The notes: a model not told the origin generated them from the letters alone. A stretch of DNA of 64,000 bases from Verrucomicrobiales bacterium (GCA_029213265.1 JARGNG010000007.1:1-64000), one strand, 5' to 3'. Positions 7,335 to 16,582 are shown, counted from the first letter of the stretch. A program made the numbers and translations.

Positions 7335-8240
7335 ATGAGCCCCCCGTTTCCCCCTCTCTATTTGGCAGGACAGACCGGTTCCGGGAAGACGTCGGTGGCT
7401 TTGGCACTGGCGAAGCAATACGGCCCGGTGGAGATCGTGAATGCGGATGCCTACCAGGTCTATCGGGAGATGGACATTCTCACGGCGGCTCCGTTGAAAG
7501 AAGAGAGGGAGACCGTTCCCCACCATCTTTTCGGAATCCTCGATCCTTCGGAGGAATGCGATGCGGCGACCTTTGCGACCCTGGCAAAGCAAACCATTGC
7601 CGAAGTTTCCCAACGGGCCCGTCCTCTCGTCGTCAGTGGAAGCGGCTTGTATCTCAAGGCGATCACGCATGGGTTGGCACCGACTCCCCCGGCGGATCCG
7701 GAATTGCGTAAAAAGCTAGATCAACTGGCTGAGGAAGAACTGATTGCTCAGTATAAAGCGGCAGATCCGGCGGGAGCTGGGCAGACCAACCTGAAAAATC
7801 GCCGTTATGTGACGAGGAATCTCGAAATCACACTTCTCGCGGGACGGCCGGCTTCCGAGATCAAGAGCGAGTGGCAGGAAAATCAGCCGGACATTGCCGC
7901 CGTCTATCTTCATCGCGAACGCGAGGACATCTATGATCGCATCAATCGACGAACATTTCAGATGTTTGACGCCGGCGTCGTCGAAGAGGTGGCCGCCCTC
8001 GGTCCCCTTTCCAACACGGCGGCCCGGGCGATCGGAGTCCGCGAAATTCAGGCCTTTCTCGCCGGCGAAATGGAGCGGGACACCTGCCTCGAAGAAATCC
8101 AGACCCTGACGCGCCGTTATGCAAAGCGTCAGGAGATCTGGTTCCGGAGGGATAGCGCGTTTCTCCGCATCCCCCTCCAGCCTGGGGACAAAGCGGAAGA
8201 GATCGCATCGTCGGTTGCGAAAGCGGCTCTCCTTTCCTAA
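7335..8240 (+). CDS. miaA: tRNA dimethylallyltransferase MiaA
   Basis: Transfers a dimethylallyl group to N6 of A37 in tRNAs that read codons starting with U. The P-loop GQTGSGKT is at residues 12-19, followed by NADAYQVYREMDI (family DS/DA-x-Q-x-Y region) and SGSGLYLKAI, which matches the family SGTGLYxxA motif. The RRYVTRNLEI and RRYAKRQEIWFRRD segments match the tRNA-binding and C-terminal motifs. At 301 residues it has the usual length. It starts 27 bp after the strong terminator and is followed after 26 bp by aroB, so the two may share a transcript. Confidence 0.93.
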   Translation: MSPPFPPLYLAGQTGSGKTSVALALAKQYGPVEIVNADAYQVYREMDILTAAPLKEERETVPHHLFGILDPSEECDAATFATLAKQTIAEVSQRARPLVVSGSGLYLKAITHGLAPTPPADPELRKKLDQLAEEELIAQYKAADPAGAGQTNLKNRRYVTRNLEITLLAGRPASEIKSEWQENQPDIAAVYLHREREDIYDRINRRTFQMFDAGVVEEVAALGPLSNTAARAIGVREIQAFLAGEMERDTCLEEIQTLTRRYAKRQEIWFRRDSAFLRIPLQPGDKAEEIASSVAKAALLS

Positions 8241-8266
8241 GCTTCGGCACCAACCCAAGCTGATTT

Positions 8267-9370
8267 ATGCCCACGATTTCTGAAGGTGACCCGACCACCA
8301 TCGCCCTGCAACTGAAGAACGATCACTACACCGTCCTGGTGGGTTCGGGCTTAATTCAAAAAACAGCCGGCTGGATCGGGGGAAAGACCTCCATTCAAAG
8401 CCGGAAAGCCGTCATCGTGACGGATTCGAATGTGGGGCCGCTCTACGCCGCAACGGTCCGGAAATCGCTCGAGGAGGCCGGGATCGACTGCCTGGTCATC
8501 ACCGTGCCTGCCGGAGAAGCCTCCAAGAACATGGAGCAGGTCACCGACATCTGCCGGGAAATGCTTCGTGCCGGACTGGACCGGAAATCCTTTCTCGTAG
8601 CACTTGGTGGAGGCGTCGTCGGGGATCTGGCCGGCTTTGCGGCCGCCATCTTTCAGCGGGGCATCCCCTGTGTGCAGATCCCGACGACGATCGTCAGCCA
8701 GGTCGACAGTTCAGTCGGAGGAAAGACGGGTGTGAACACCCCCGAGGGGAAAAACCTCGTGGGGGCCTTTCATCAACCCAAGTTAGTGCTCGCAGATGTC
8801 GACACCCTCGGCACTCTTGAGGAACGCGAGTTCAACGAGGGCTTTGCCGAGATCATCAAGCACGCCGCGATCCGCGATGCCTCCCTTCTCGATCTGGTCG
8901 AAGACCGCGACCGCATTCGCGAACACCTGGTCGAACTCGTTTCCCGGAACGTGGCAATCAAAGCGGCTGTCGTCGAGGAGGACGAACGGGAAACCACCGG
9001 GACACGTGCGCTCCTGAATTTCGGGCATACGCTCGGACACGGCATCGAAGCAGCCGGTGGCTACGGGCGTTTTCTCCATGGGGAGGCCATCAGCCTCGGA
9101 CTGGTCGCTGCGGCAAGGCTTTCGGTGGAACACTCCACCCTGACCCGGGAAGAGTCCGATCGCATCATCGAATGCCTGGAGCAGTATGGGCTTCCCATTC
9201 AACTGGCCGACGACATTTCCAACGAAGCGATTCTCAACGCGATGCAGCGGGACAAGAAGTTCGAAGCCGGCGCGATTCGTTTTGTTCTGCTCGACACCCT
9301 GGGAAGCGCCTTCGTATCGCCCGACATTTCGTCGAACGATCTGGAGGAGGCTCTGCAAGCGCTTCGTTGA
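8267..9370 (+). CDS. aroB: 3-dehydroquinate synthase AroB
   Basis: The second step of the shikimate pathway: DAHP is cyclised to 3-dehydroquinate with NAD+ and a divalent metal. Motifs include GGGVVGDLAGFAA (NAD-binding), PTTIVSQVDSSVGGKTGVN (substrate pocket), EIIKHA and LNFGHTLGHGIEA, which supplies metal-ligand His residues. At 367 residues it has normal length and looks intact. It lies 26 bp after miaA on the same strand. A DAHP synthase supplying its substrate is encoded separately at 45774-46844. Confidence 0.95.
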   Translation: MPTISEGDPTTIALQLKNDHYTVLVGSGLIQKTAGWIGGKTSIQSRKAVIVTDSNVGPLYAATVRKSLEEAGIDCLVITVPAGEASKNMEQVTDICREMLRAGLDRKSFLVALGGGVVGDLAGFAAAIFQRGIPCVQIPTTIVSQVDSSVGGKTGVNTPEGKNLVGAFHQPKLVLADVDTLGTLEEREFNEGFAEIIKHAAIRDASLLDLVEDRDRIREHLVELVSRNVAIKAAVVEEDERETTGTRALLNFGHTLGHGIEAAGGYGRFLHGEAISLGLVAAARLSVEHSTLTREESDRIIECLEQYGLPIQLADDISNEAILNAMQRDKKFEAGAIRFVLLDTLGSAFVSPDISSNDLEEALQALR

Positions 9371-9395
9371 TCCCGAAAATGCGCCTGATCGGGGA

Positions 9396-9424
9396 TTGCC
9401 ATAGGGGATGCAATTTCCGAATCT
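9396..9424 (+). promoter_or_regulatory. Predicted promoter of the CehA-like gene
   Basis: TTGCCA (9396-9401), a 17-bp spacer and GAATCT (9419-9424) end 9 nt before the ATG at 9434, giving an essentially leaderless transcript. Confidence 0.4.
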
Positions 9425-9433
9425 TGCGGCGTC

Positions 9434-11278
9434 ATGTATCTCCGTTTCTTTCTTCTTCCCCTGATTTTCTGGTTCCCCTGTGCAGGATCCGCAGCAGAGT
9501 CCCTGCGGCTGAAGCCTGACTTCCTTCACCTCCGAAACGCCGAACCACGGGAGTGGTCGCATTTTCCGGCACGGGCAAGCGGGACGGCGCTCTCGGTTTC
9601 TTTTCCGCTCGAAAATCCCGGAGACTATTCGCTCCTGACCTTGCGACAGGAGGAGACGAAGCAGCCGTGGAAGGTCTGGCTGAACGGAACCGTGATCGGG
9701 AGCCTCCTTCGGGATCACAATCATCTCGAACGGGGAATCCTGATTCCTGATGGCCTCCTGCGGGCGGGGGAAAACCGTCTCGAAATCAAGACCGACTCGG
9801 AAACTCCGGATGACATCCGGGTCGGCGATGTTCAGCTTCACCGGAAGAGCCTGACCCTTTGCTCCCCGGAAGAAATCGCGGAACTCGAAAAGCAGCGGGG
9901 CTTTTCCCGCCCCGTTCCGGAGATGGATGCGGAGGTCACCCTGCGGGGGATGGACACCGACACCCGGCTCCCCCTGCCCTGTCGCTTCACGATTCTGGAT
10001 CAGGATACAGGCGCTCTCGTCTTCGTTGGTGCCGAATCAGATGATACCATCGCCGTGCGCGAGGGCGTCGTCTATGCGCTCGGTGGAGAAGCCACCGTCC
10101 GTCTCGCCGGGAACTCGTCCCGCCCACGAAACTACCGGATCTTCTGCGGTCGTGGCTTCGAATACAGTCTTTCGGAGGAGACTCTCCGCATCGACGGGAC
10201 CGGAAATTCAGCAACGCTGGAATTCTCGATCCGGCGCGAAGTGAACACCGACGGACTGGTTTCCTGCGATCCCCACCTGCACACCTACGAATTCGATCGC
10301 CACGGGGATTGCACTCTGACCGAGCGCCTCATTTCCATAGCCGGAGAAGGCGTCGAGCTTCCCATCTCGACGGGACACGACAAACACATTCCCTACCGGA
10401 AAGAAGCGGATCGAATCGGTGCCTCGCCCTGGTTTACTCCCGTTTTGGGATGCGAGGTGACCACGCACCTGGGTCACTTCAACAGTTTCCCCGTGGTTCT
10501 CAACTCCTCCCCGGCGGAACACAAGCTTCGCCCCTGGCCCAACATCTTTGAAAACATCTTCGCCACGCCGGGAGTGGAAATCTGCATCCTCAATCACGGG
10601 CGCGATGTGCATCGAGGATTCACGCCCCTCGCCCCGGAGAACTTCGATTCCGCCAGCGGCACTTTCAGCCAAGGCAGAGTGCTCCGGGCGAATGCGATGG
10701 AACTCGTGAACTCCGGTGCCCAGCAAACCGATCCGATGCAGTTGGTCCGGGACTGGTTCGCCCTCCTCAAAAGCGGCCATTCCATTGCCGGAATCGGATC
10801 GAGCGACAGCCACACCGTCAATTTCGCCATCGCCGGTCAGGCCCGGACCTACTTGCGCTGTCCGGATGACATTCCGTCTGCGATCGATGTCTCCTCCGCG
10901 ACGAAGGCTCTTCTCGAAGGGAAAGCGATGGTGAGCTTTGGTCTGCTCACGACTCTCGCGATCGAGGGGGATCTCATCAAGGTGGATGTGCGCGGCCCGG
11001 GATGGACCACAGCGACGGAGGTCCAACTCTTTTGCAACGGGGAGAAAGTCCGGTCCTACCCCATCCCGGCTCAGAAGGGGGCGGTCCCGGGAGAGAAATT
11101 CTCAGGAGCCTATTCGCTGGAAGAGCTCGGTGGCAAAGCGGGAGATTTTTTCTGTGTAGTCGCCACCGGGCCAGGCATTACGGAGGGCTGGTGGCCCATC
11201 ATGCCTCCCTATCAGCCTGACTCCCCGGACTTTGAGCCGTTTGTCATCGGGATCAGTGAGGCGGTGTGGGTTCGTTAG
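9434..11278 (+). CDS. Exported CehA/McbA-type PHP metallohydrolase
   Basis: A 614-residue protein with a signal peptide (MYLRFFLLPLIFWFPCAGSA, cleavage near AAE). Residues ~25-140 look like a beta-rich carbohydrate-binding-like domain (WKVWLNGTVIG). The C-terminal half is a PHP-fold metallohydrolase: His281 and His283 in DPHLHTYEF, then STGHDKHIPY, GCEVTTHLGHFN and GIGSSDSH, which supply metal ligands as in the CehA/McbA family. It probably hydrolyses a phosphoester or related bond in the periplasm; the substrate is unknown. It converges on the next gene with no spacer: its stop ends at 11278 and the opposing stop begins at 11279. Confidence 0.8.
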   Translation: MYLRFFLLPLIFWFPCAGSAAESLRLKPDFLHLRNAEPREWSHFPARASGTALSVSFPLENPGDYSLLTLRQEETKQPWKVWLNGTVIGSLLRDHNHLERGILIPDGLLRAGENRLEIKTDSETPDDIRVGDVQLHRKSLTLCSPEEIAELEKQRGFSRPVPEMDAEVTLRGMDTDTRLPLPCRFTILDQDTGALVFVGAESDDTIAVREGVVYALGGEATVRLAGNSSRPRNYRIFCGRGFEYSLSEETLRIDGTGNSATLEFSIRREVNTDGLVSCDPHLHTYEFDRHGDCTLTERLISIAGEGVELPISTGHDKHIPYRKEADRIGASPWFTPVLGCEVTTHLGHFNSFPVVLNSSPAEHKLRPWPNIFENIFATPGVEICILNHGRDVHRGFTPLAPENFDSASGTFSQGRVLRANAMELVNSGAQQTDPMQLVRDWFALLKSGHSIAGIGSSDSHTVNFAIAGQARTYLRCPDDIPSAIDVSSATKALLEGKAMVSFGLLTTLAIEGDLIKVDVRGPGWTTATEVQLFCNGEKVRSYPIPAQKGAVPGEKFSGAYSLEELGGKAGDFFCVVATGPGITEGWWPIMPPYQPDSPDFEPFVIGISEAVWVR

Positions 11279-12070
11279 TTAGTCCCGTCTCGCGAGATAG
11301 ACCGTGCTTTTCGATTCTTTGCCCTGAAGTGGGTTGTGAAACGAAACGATGTGCGACTCGCAGTCCGCAAACACCTCCTGTAATGCCTTGAGGAAACTCT
11401 CTTCGGGTGGATCGTCGGACCAAAGGCCGAAAATCCCGCCCGGCTTGATCTTTTCGGCGAAGCGTCGCAGGCCTTCCGCACCGTAGAACTCGGCGTGGCG
11501 CTCGTGGAGAAGGTTGGCGGGAGAGTGATCGATATCGAGGAGGATGGCGTGAAACTGGCGGTCGGCTTCGTTGGGATCAAAGCTCGTCTCGCCTGCTCCG
11601 CGCAGTGCCAGGTCAAAGAAATCACCATGAACGAAGCGGCAACGGGAATCGCCCGTTAATTCGGGTCCCAGCGGAACCATGCCTTTCTGATGCCACTCGA
11701 TGACAGGCTGTAAATAGTCGACCACAAGGAGCGAACTCACCGAAGAAAGGGCGAGAGCTTCTTTCGCGGTGTATCCCAGACCCAGTCCACCGACCACCAC
11801 GTCGAGGCGCTCGCCGGGGAAGCCCTTCTCTGCCGCGGCGAGGCCGAGCCTCGAGAGTTCTTCCTCCACCGTCGTGAACAGGCTCGACATGAGAAAGGCA
11901 TCGCCGAGAATGATTTCGTAGACCTCCCGGTTTTCGAGGGCAAGAATGGTCCTGCGGCGGAGAATAAGCTCCCCGAGGGCAGTCTTCTGGTAGTCCAACT
12001 CTTCGAATTTCGGCCTCGGATGCATCCTCCCCTGTAACCGTGAATCCGCACCTTGGATACTGTTTTCCAT
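11279..12070 (-). CDS. Spermidine-synthase-fold methyltransferase-like protein
   Basis: A Rossmann-fold protein of the spermidine synthase/class I methyltransferase type. VVVGGLGLGYTAKEA is the SAM/dcSAM-binding loop, LLVVDYL the second strand with its acidic residue, and ILLDIDHSP the segment after strand 4. True spermidine synthases carry a catalytic Asp in a GGGDG context that is absent here, so another small-molecule or peptide substrate is likely. Start choice is open: ATG 12070 is listed, and ATG 12025 (MHPRPKFEEL) is a good alternative. It is divergent from the zinc-ribbon gene across the inverted-repeat element at 12077-12276. Confidence 0.7.
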   Translation of the reverse strand: MENSIQGADSRLQGRMHPRPKFEELDYQKTALGELILRRRTILALENREVYEIILGDAFLMSSLFTTVEEELSRLGLAAAEKGFPGERLDVVVGGLGLGYTAKEALALSSVSSLLVVDYLQPVIEWHQKGMVPLGPELTGDSRCRFVHGDFFDLALRGAGETSFDPNEADRQFHAILLDIDHSPANLLHERHAEFYGAEGLRRFAEKIKPGGIFGLWSDDPPEESFLKALQEVFADCESHIVSFHNPLQGKESKSTVYLARRD

Positions 12071-12076
12071 CACTTG

Positions 12077-12276
12077 GACGGTCTGCCAAAAGTCTGTTGG
12101 AAAAAAAAGATGATTTTGAAGGTGGTGGTTTGTTCGCTACGCTCAGAGAGTTTGGTGACGCTTGCCAAGACTCTCCAGAGCGGCCGGTCATGAAGGCGAC
12201 TCCACTCCCTGCTTCGCTCCTATCTCGGAAGAATTTTGACTCAGCATTTTCACAATCAGACTTTTGGCAAACCGTC
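12077..12276. repeat. 200-bp inverted-repeat (MITE-like) element
   Basis: Outer 20-mers GACGGTCTGCCAAAAGTCTG (12077-12096) and CAGACTTTTGGCAAACCGTC (12257-12276) are inverted copies with one mismatch, and weaker similarity continues about 15 bp inward. Near the centre is a second imperfect stem (12141-12155 with 12165-12180; GCTC, GAGAGT and TTGG pair with CCAA, ACTCTC and GAGC). No open reading frame of note is inside. It fills the gap between two divergent genes, and each outer repeat lies just upstream of a start codon, so it may also act as paired operators. No clear target-site duplication is visible. Confidence 0.65.
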
Positions 12277-12292
12277 TAGATTCAACCGAAGC

Positions 12293-12577
12293 ATGAGCGA
12301 ATACTCCCCGTTCCATTGTCCCCACTGCGGTGCCGACGCCCATCCCAATGCAGCCGGGTGCCGGGAGTGTGGTTCCCGCAAGGTGGATGGCTGCTGGGAG
12401 GATCCGGAAGCCTACGACGGAGTGGATCTGCCCGACGATGATTTTGACTACGAGGAGTTCATCCGCAATGAATTTGGCGAAGGTGGGATGCGGGATCGAT
12501 CCTTCCGCAAAACTTTCTGGTGGGTGGTCGCAGTGATTACCTTGATTGCCTTTGCCTGGATTTCGTTCCGCTTGTAA
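12293..12577 (+). CDS. Small zinc-ribbon membrane protein
   Basis: A 94-residue protein with an N-terminal rubredoxin-like zinc ribbon (C9-PH-C12 and C23-RE-C26), a middle acidic segment (DPEAYDGVDLPDDDFDYEEF) and one C-terminal transmembrane helix (residues ~76-92). ATG 12293 is chosen because the ribbon begins there; the in-frame extension to 12236 crosses the inverted repeat. Such single-ribbon tail-anchored proteins are common in this phylum and are usually annotated hypothetical. It probably faces the cytoplasm. The role is unknown. Confidence 0.7.
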   Translation: MSEYSPFHCPHCGADAHPNAAGCRECGSRKVDGCWEDPEAYDGVDLPDDDFDYEEFIRNEFGEGGMRDRSFRKTFWWVVAVITLIAFAWISFRL

Positions 12578-12629
12578 AGCCGGAGAAGCAGGGTGGTCTT
12601 TCAGGTTGCGAAATCCCCCTTCCAACCTC

Positions 12630-13145
12630 TTACTCCAGAATCGTTTCTTCGTCCGCCAGACCGGTAAGGACGTTGAAGGAAAGAAGCGTATAGGAATTCC
12701 CAACCGTAAAGCGAACTTTCATCGGATCACTGAGACCGGAGGAACGAAAGGTCCAGACATGCCCCTTGGGCTTGAACCACTCTTTTGCACCGGGTGGCAT
12801 GATCTGCATACCGACCCCCTCCGGGACTTTAAACAGCTCGTCACCGGCCCCTTGCGGGTTCCCGAGAAAATCACCTGGCGAGGGCGGATTCTCCGACGTC
12901 CAGAAGGCCCGCGGCGTGAAGATGATGTATTGATTCTTTCGAAAGGTAAAAGAACGCTTCTTCGATTTCAGCGCGAATCCCCGGATTTCGGTGGAAGCTC
13001 TTGTGAGGAGTTCCTCCTCCCGGCCCGAATCAAAGCGGGCCATGAAGAATCCCGCAAAAAGGGCAATAATTCCGAGAACGATGAGGACCTCAAGAATCGT
13101 GAATCCGCGATGGGGTCTCCGACTACCAGTTGCCGACGTCATCAT
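12630..13145 (-). CDS. Type II secretion minor pseudopilin, GspH-like
   Basis: A prepilin-like protein of 171 residues. The prepilin peptidase site and N-helix are clear (RGFTILEVLIVLGII, cut between Gly and Phe, Glu at +5), followed by a globular C-terminal domain. ATG 13145 is preferred: it has GAGGAAGG just upstream and the leader MMTSATGSRRPHRG is a normal length. The reading overlaps the end of gspG by 23 bp. It is the last gene of the M11 protease-gspE-gspF-gspG unit and would join the tip or body of the pseudopilus. Confidence 0.8.
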   Translation of the reverse strand: MMTSATGSRRPHRGFTILEVLIVLGIIALFAGFFMARFDSGREEELLTRASTEIRGFALKSKKRSFTFRKNQYIIFTPRAFWTSENPPSPGDFLGNPQGAGDELFKVPEGVGMQIMPPGAKEWFKPKGHVWTFRSSGLSDPMKVRFTVGNSYTLLSFNVLTGLADEETILE

Positions 13146-13551
13146 CGGTTCCTTCCTCGCCATCTTTCCCAAGTGAATAGATGTCGTAGGAATCGCTACT
13201 TCTCCTTGCTGGAATCTCGTATTTGTAGGGTTGCAACCACGGATCAAGCAGTGCATCCTTGGAAGTGAGATAGGGCTTCCAACTCCGTGGGAGCGGTGGC
13301 GTGGTAGGTCGAGTCACGAGAGCGTCCAGCCCCTGTGCGGTGGAGGGATAGACGCCCGCCTTGGTCTTGTATCGAATGATGCTGGCTTTGAGTGCCTGAA
13401 TGTCACCCCTGGCTTTTACCTCGTTTCCATCTTCGAAGACGTCAGTCATCGTCACGGTTCCCAAACCGATGAGCAGGGCAATGATGCCGAGAACGAGAAG
13501 CATCTCCATGAGAGTGAAACCACTGAGGGCACGGGAAGGTCGGACTTTCAT
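13123..13551 (-). CDS. gspG: Type II secretion major pseudopilin GspG
   Basis: A 142-residue major pseudopilin. The class III signal GFTLMEMLLVLGIIALL, with Glu at +5 of the mature protein, is followed by the GspG-specific core: a long helix, then GVYPSTAQGLDALV, WKPYL, DPWLQPYKYEIP and SYDIYSLGKDG near the C-terminus, including the calcium-binding acidic loop (EEGTDDDVGNW). The length and order of motifs match gspG rather than type IV pilins. It lies 16 bp after gspF. Confidence 0.92.
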   Translation of the reverse strand: MKVRPSRALSGFTLMEMLLVLGIIALLIGLGTVTMTDVFEDGNEVKARGDIQALKASIIRYKTKAGVYPSTAQGLDALVTRPTTPPLPRSWKPYLTSKDALLDPWLQPYKYEIPARRSSDSYDIYSLGKDGEEGTDDDVGNW

Positions 13552-13567
13552 AAAGTAAGGGTATCAA

Positions 13568-14830
13568 TTATGCCCGATTCCGCAAGACTGAAATGGTCTC
13601 GTAGATGACTGAGATCATCATGTAGGCCATCATTCCGACCAACACTGACATCACCAGAATAATAGCTGGCTGAATGATGGCACCGATCTTGTCGATACTG
13701 CGACTGAACTCGCGATCGAGACGGTTCCCCGCTTTGGCCATCGAGCTGGCCAGGTTCCCGGTATCCTCCCCGATCCGAACCATATCGATCAATCCCGCTT
13801 CGAAAACGCCGGATTTTTCCATGCAGCGATTGAGAACGGCGCCTTCGGAGATTCTCGCCGTGATTCCTTCGATCTGTTCCCGGATATACCGGTTCGGAGT
13901 CGTTCCCTCGACTAGTTGCATTGCCTTAACGAGGGGAAGGCCATTGAGAAGTAGATTGGAAAGCGTCTCCACAAACTGCACGTTGAACCGGGTTGTCAGC
14001 ATCTTCCCGAAAAGCGGCAGCTGGAGCTTTTTCTCATCCCAGAGACGCTTTACCGACTCCTTTTGAAACGCGACCACGCCGATGATGAGCGCGATGACAA
14101 AGAGCGCGAGAAGCAGGATCCAGTTGGCTTTGAGAAACTCCCCGCTCGTGATCATGAGATTGGCGAAAAAGGGCAATTCCCCGCCGGTCGAGAGGACGAG
14201 CGTTTCCAGCTTCGGGATCAGGAAAAAGGTGAACATCACGGTCACCCCGATTCCCGAAATAACGAGGAAGGCCGGATAGATCATCGCCGAGGCGAGTTTT
14301 CCCCGAAGCTCCTGCAGAGTCGTGAGATATTTCACCTGACGTTTCAGGATGTCACCGAGGGCACCGGAAACCTCCCCGGCGGATACGAGATTGCAGTAGA
14401 GGTCGTTAAAACTGGGCGAGGAGGATCGAAGCGCGGTTGCGAGCGGAACGCCGTCCCGGACTTTGTCGTAGCATAGATTCGCAACACGGGCGATGGCCGG
14501 GGATTCACTCCGGCTCCCGATCGATCGCAAGGCGGTATCGAGCTGGACTCCTGCGGATAAGAGATCGCTCAGTTCCTCGGTAAACTGGATCAGCTGATTC
14601 GACTTGAGACGGTTCTCAGCGGAGGCCGTAGGGACCTTCTTCTTTTTGGGAGAAGCTCCCGCTTCCTCCTTCTTTTTGGAAGACGCCTTTTCTTTGGTTT
14701 CCTCCAGGGAAAGGATCTGCATCCCCTTCTCGTTGAGGCGACGCATCGCTTCCCCCCGGGTCGAAGCCTCGAGAGTCCCGTTCGACACATTGCCGTCTTT
14801 TTGAAGAGCCTTGAAACGAAAGGTGCTCAT
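13568..14830 (-). CDS. gspF: Type II secretion inner-membrane platform protein GspF
   Basis: A 420-residue inner-membrane platform protein with two T2SSF domains (residues ~90-210 and ~285-405) and three transmembrane segments (around 190-210, 237-256 and 390-415). The motif FTEELSDLLSAGVQLDTAL opens domain 1 and FVETLSNLLLNGLPLVKAM opens domain 2. A Lys-rich linker (KEKASSKKKEEAGASPKKKK) precedes domain 1. It couples the GspE ATPase to pseudopilus assembly. The gene lies 9 bp after gspE. GspF and PilC are homologous; the neighbouring gspG favours T2SS. Confidence 0.9.
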   Translation of the reverse strand: MSTFRFKALQKDGNVSNGTLEASTRGEAMRRLNEKGMQILSLEETKEKASSKKKEEAGASPKKKKVPTASAENRLKSNQLIQFTEELSDLLSAGVQLDTALRSIGSRSESPAIARVANLCYDKVRDGVPLATALRSSSPSFNDLYCNLVSAGEVSGALGDILKRQVKYLTTLQELRGKLASAMIYPAFLVISGIGVTVMFTFFLIPKLETLVLSTGGELPFFANLMITSGEFLKANWILLLALFVIALIIGVVAFQKESVKRLWDEKKLQLPLFGKMLTTRFNVQFVETLSNLLLNGLPLVKAMQLVEGTTPNRYIREQIEGITARISEGAVLNRCMEKSGVFEAGLIDMVRIGEDTGNLASSMAKAGNRLDREFSRSIDKIGAIIQPAIILVMSVLVGMMAYMMISVIYETISVLRNRA

Positions 14831-14839
14831 CGGGGCCGC

Positions 14840-16582
14840 TTAGCTGATTTCGGTTGAGGAAACGACCTCTTCAATCGTGGTGTGGCCTTCGATGACCTTG
14901 TTCCATCCGTAGTCGCGCATCGGAACAAACCCGTCCAACATTCCCTGGCGCTGCAGATCCTGTTTCGTCGCCCGGCTTGTAATGAGCTCCTGAACCTTTT
15001 CCGTGACCCGGAACAGCTCATAGACCGCGGTCCGCCCTTTGTATCCGCTGTGGCCGCAGGTGTCACAGCCTTCCGGATTGACCATCAATATCTTCGAGGC
15101 TTCCTGGAGCGGAAATCCGACGGATCGCAAAAACTCCTCGGAATAGTCGCCCGGAAGACAGCATTCCCGGCAAAGTCGCCTCACGAGTCGCTGTGCAATA
15201 AAAGCGCGAACCGAGGCGGCGATCAGGAACGGCTCCACTCCCATATCGATCAATCGTGTAATTCCCCCGATCGAGTCATTGGTGTGGAGCGTGCTGAAAA
15301 CGAGGTGTCCCGTCAAAGCGGACTGCACCGCAATCTCCGCGGTCTCGAGGTCGCGAATTTCCCCGACCATGATCACGTTTGGGTCACCACGAAGAACACT
15401 GCGCAGACCGGAGGCGAAGGTGAGGTCGATCTCCGGCTTCACCGCAATCTGAACGGCCCCTTCGAGGCGGTTCTCGACCGGATCCTCAATCGTCACGATT
15501 TTCCGGTCTTCTGAATTCAATACCGAAAGAAAGCAGAACAGGCTGGTCGACTTTCCGCAACCGGTGGGTCCTGTCACGAGCACAATTCCGTTCGGTCGCT
15601 CCAGGATTTCATCCACTTCCTTCCGAATGTGGGGAAGCATCTGGAGTCGTTCGATATTAAACTGTTCCTGACCGAGAAGACGCAAACTGATGCTTTCGCC
15701 TTCGATCGCGGGGATCGTGGCAACCCGGGTGTCGATCGGTTCTCCCCCGACCTGCAGGGCGATACGTCCGTCCTGCGGCTTTCGCTTTTCGGCAATGTCG
15801 AGACCGGCCATGAGTTTGAGACGGGCGATTACCGAACTTTGCAGCGCAACAATGTTATCGGGCACCGGAACGCGCCGGAGCACGCCATCGACGCGGTAGC
15901 GCACGCGGAGGTCGTTTCGAAGCGGCTCGATGTGAATGTCCGTCGCCCGCTGGTTGAGTGCCTCGTGGAGAATCTGGTTCACAAACTTGACCACCGAGGC
16001 CTCCTCATCATCTTCGTCAATGATGTTGACCTCCTCCTTGAAGGAAAATTCATCCTGATCCCAGTCCCGGTTCGCGAGAAGATCGTCGAAAATGTCTCCC
16101 CCCACTCCGTAGAGCTTCTGGAGCCCAGTGAGCACCTTTCTCCGCGGAGAGAGCACCCACTGAATCGGACAGGTCACGGCCCGCCGAACGAGTTGCCGGT
16201 CCAGGGTCGAAAGCGGATCGTAGTGAGCCAGTTGGATCAGCGTGGGAAGAGTCACCTCTTCGCTGTATTCCACCGAAAGCGGGAGTACCCGGTGCTTGAT
16301 CGCGATCGGCGGAGGGCAAAGTGATTTGAGGAGGTCAGCATTTCCCTCGTCGACAATCGGATCCTCCTCCCAGGAAATCTTCAATTTGGCAGCCAGGTTG
16401 CTACCGAAGTCCCGCTCGGTGATCTCGGCATTATCGAGCAGCCAGTCAATCAAGGACCCTCCGTTCCGGAACTGCTCCTCCATCGCCGTGACGTCAATGG
16501 TCGAGGTGAGATCCTCGCCTGCCGCCTCATTGATCAGGTTGAGTATGCGACCGAAGCCGCTCGTTGTTCCATTCAGTATCAT
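14840..16582 (-). CDS. gspE: Type II secretion ATPase GspE
   Basis: The hexameric ATPase that powers pseudopilus assembly. An N-terminal MshEN-like domain (residues ~1-140) precedes the secretion ATPase core: Walker A GPTGCGKST (Lys ~344), the Asp box TIEDPVENRL, Walker B VIMVGEIRD, and the His box GHLVFSTLHTND. A four-Cys zinc motif is visible (CREC and CDTC). ATG 16582 (MILNGTTSG) is chosen; the reading can extend to a TTG at 16624. The related PilB cannot be excluded on its own, but adjacent gspF/G/H support T2SS. No secretin or GspL/M genes are in the window, so the machine is split between loci or minimal. Confidence 0.9.
   Translation of the reverse strand: MILNGTTSGFGRILNLINEAAGEDLTSTIDVTAMEEQFRNGGSLIDWLLDNAEITERDFGSNLAAKLKISWEEDPIVDEGNADLLKSLCPPPIAIKHRVLPLSVEYSEEVTLPTLIQLAHYDPLSTLDRQLVRRAVTCPIQWVLSPRRKVLTGLQKLYGVGGDIFDDLLANRDWDQDEFSFKEEVNIIDEDDEEASVVKFVNQILHEALNQRATDIHIEPLRNDLRVRYRVDGVLRRVPVPDNIVALQSSVIARLKLMAGLDIAEKRKPQDGRIALQVGGEPIDTRVATIPAIEGESISLRLLGQEQFNIERLQMLPHIRKEVDEILERPNGIVLVTGPTGCGKSTSLFCFLSVLNSEDRKIVTIEDPVENRLEGAVQIAVKPEIDLTFASGLRSVLRGDPNVIMVGEIRDLETAEIAVQSALTGHLVFSTLHTNDSIGGITRLIDMGVEPFLIAASVRAFIAQRLVRRLCRECCLPGDYSEEFLRSVGFPLQEASKILMVNPEGCDTCGHSGYKGRTAVYELFRVTEKVQELITSRATKQDLQRQGMLDGFVPMRDYGWNKVIEGHTTIEEVVSSTEIS

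Noticed and set aside
11279-12070. A true spermidine synthase
   Set aside because: The Rossmann fold fits, but the GGGDG active-site context and polyamine-binding Asp pattern are not seen and no speD/speA neighbour exists.
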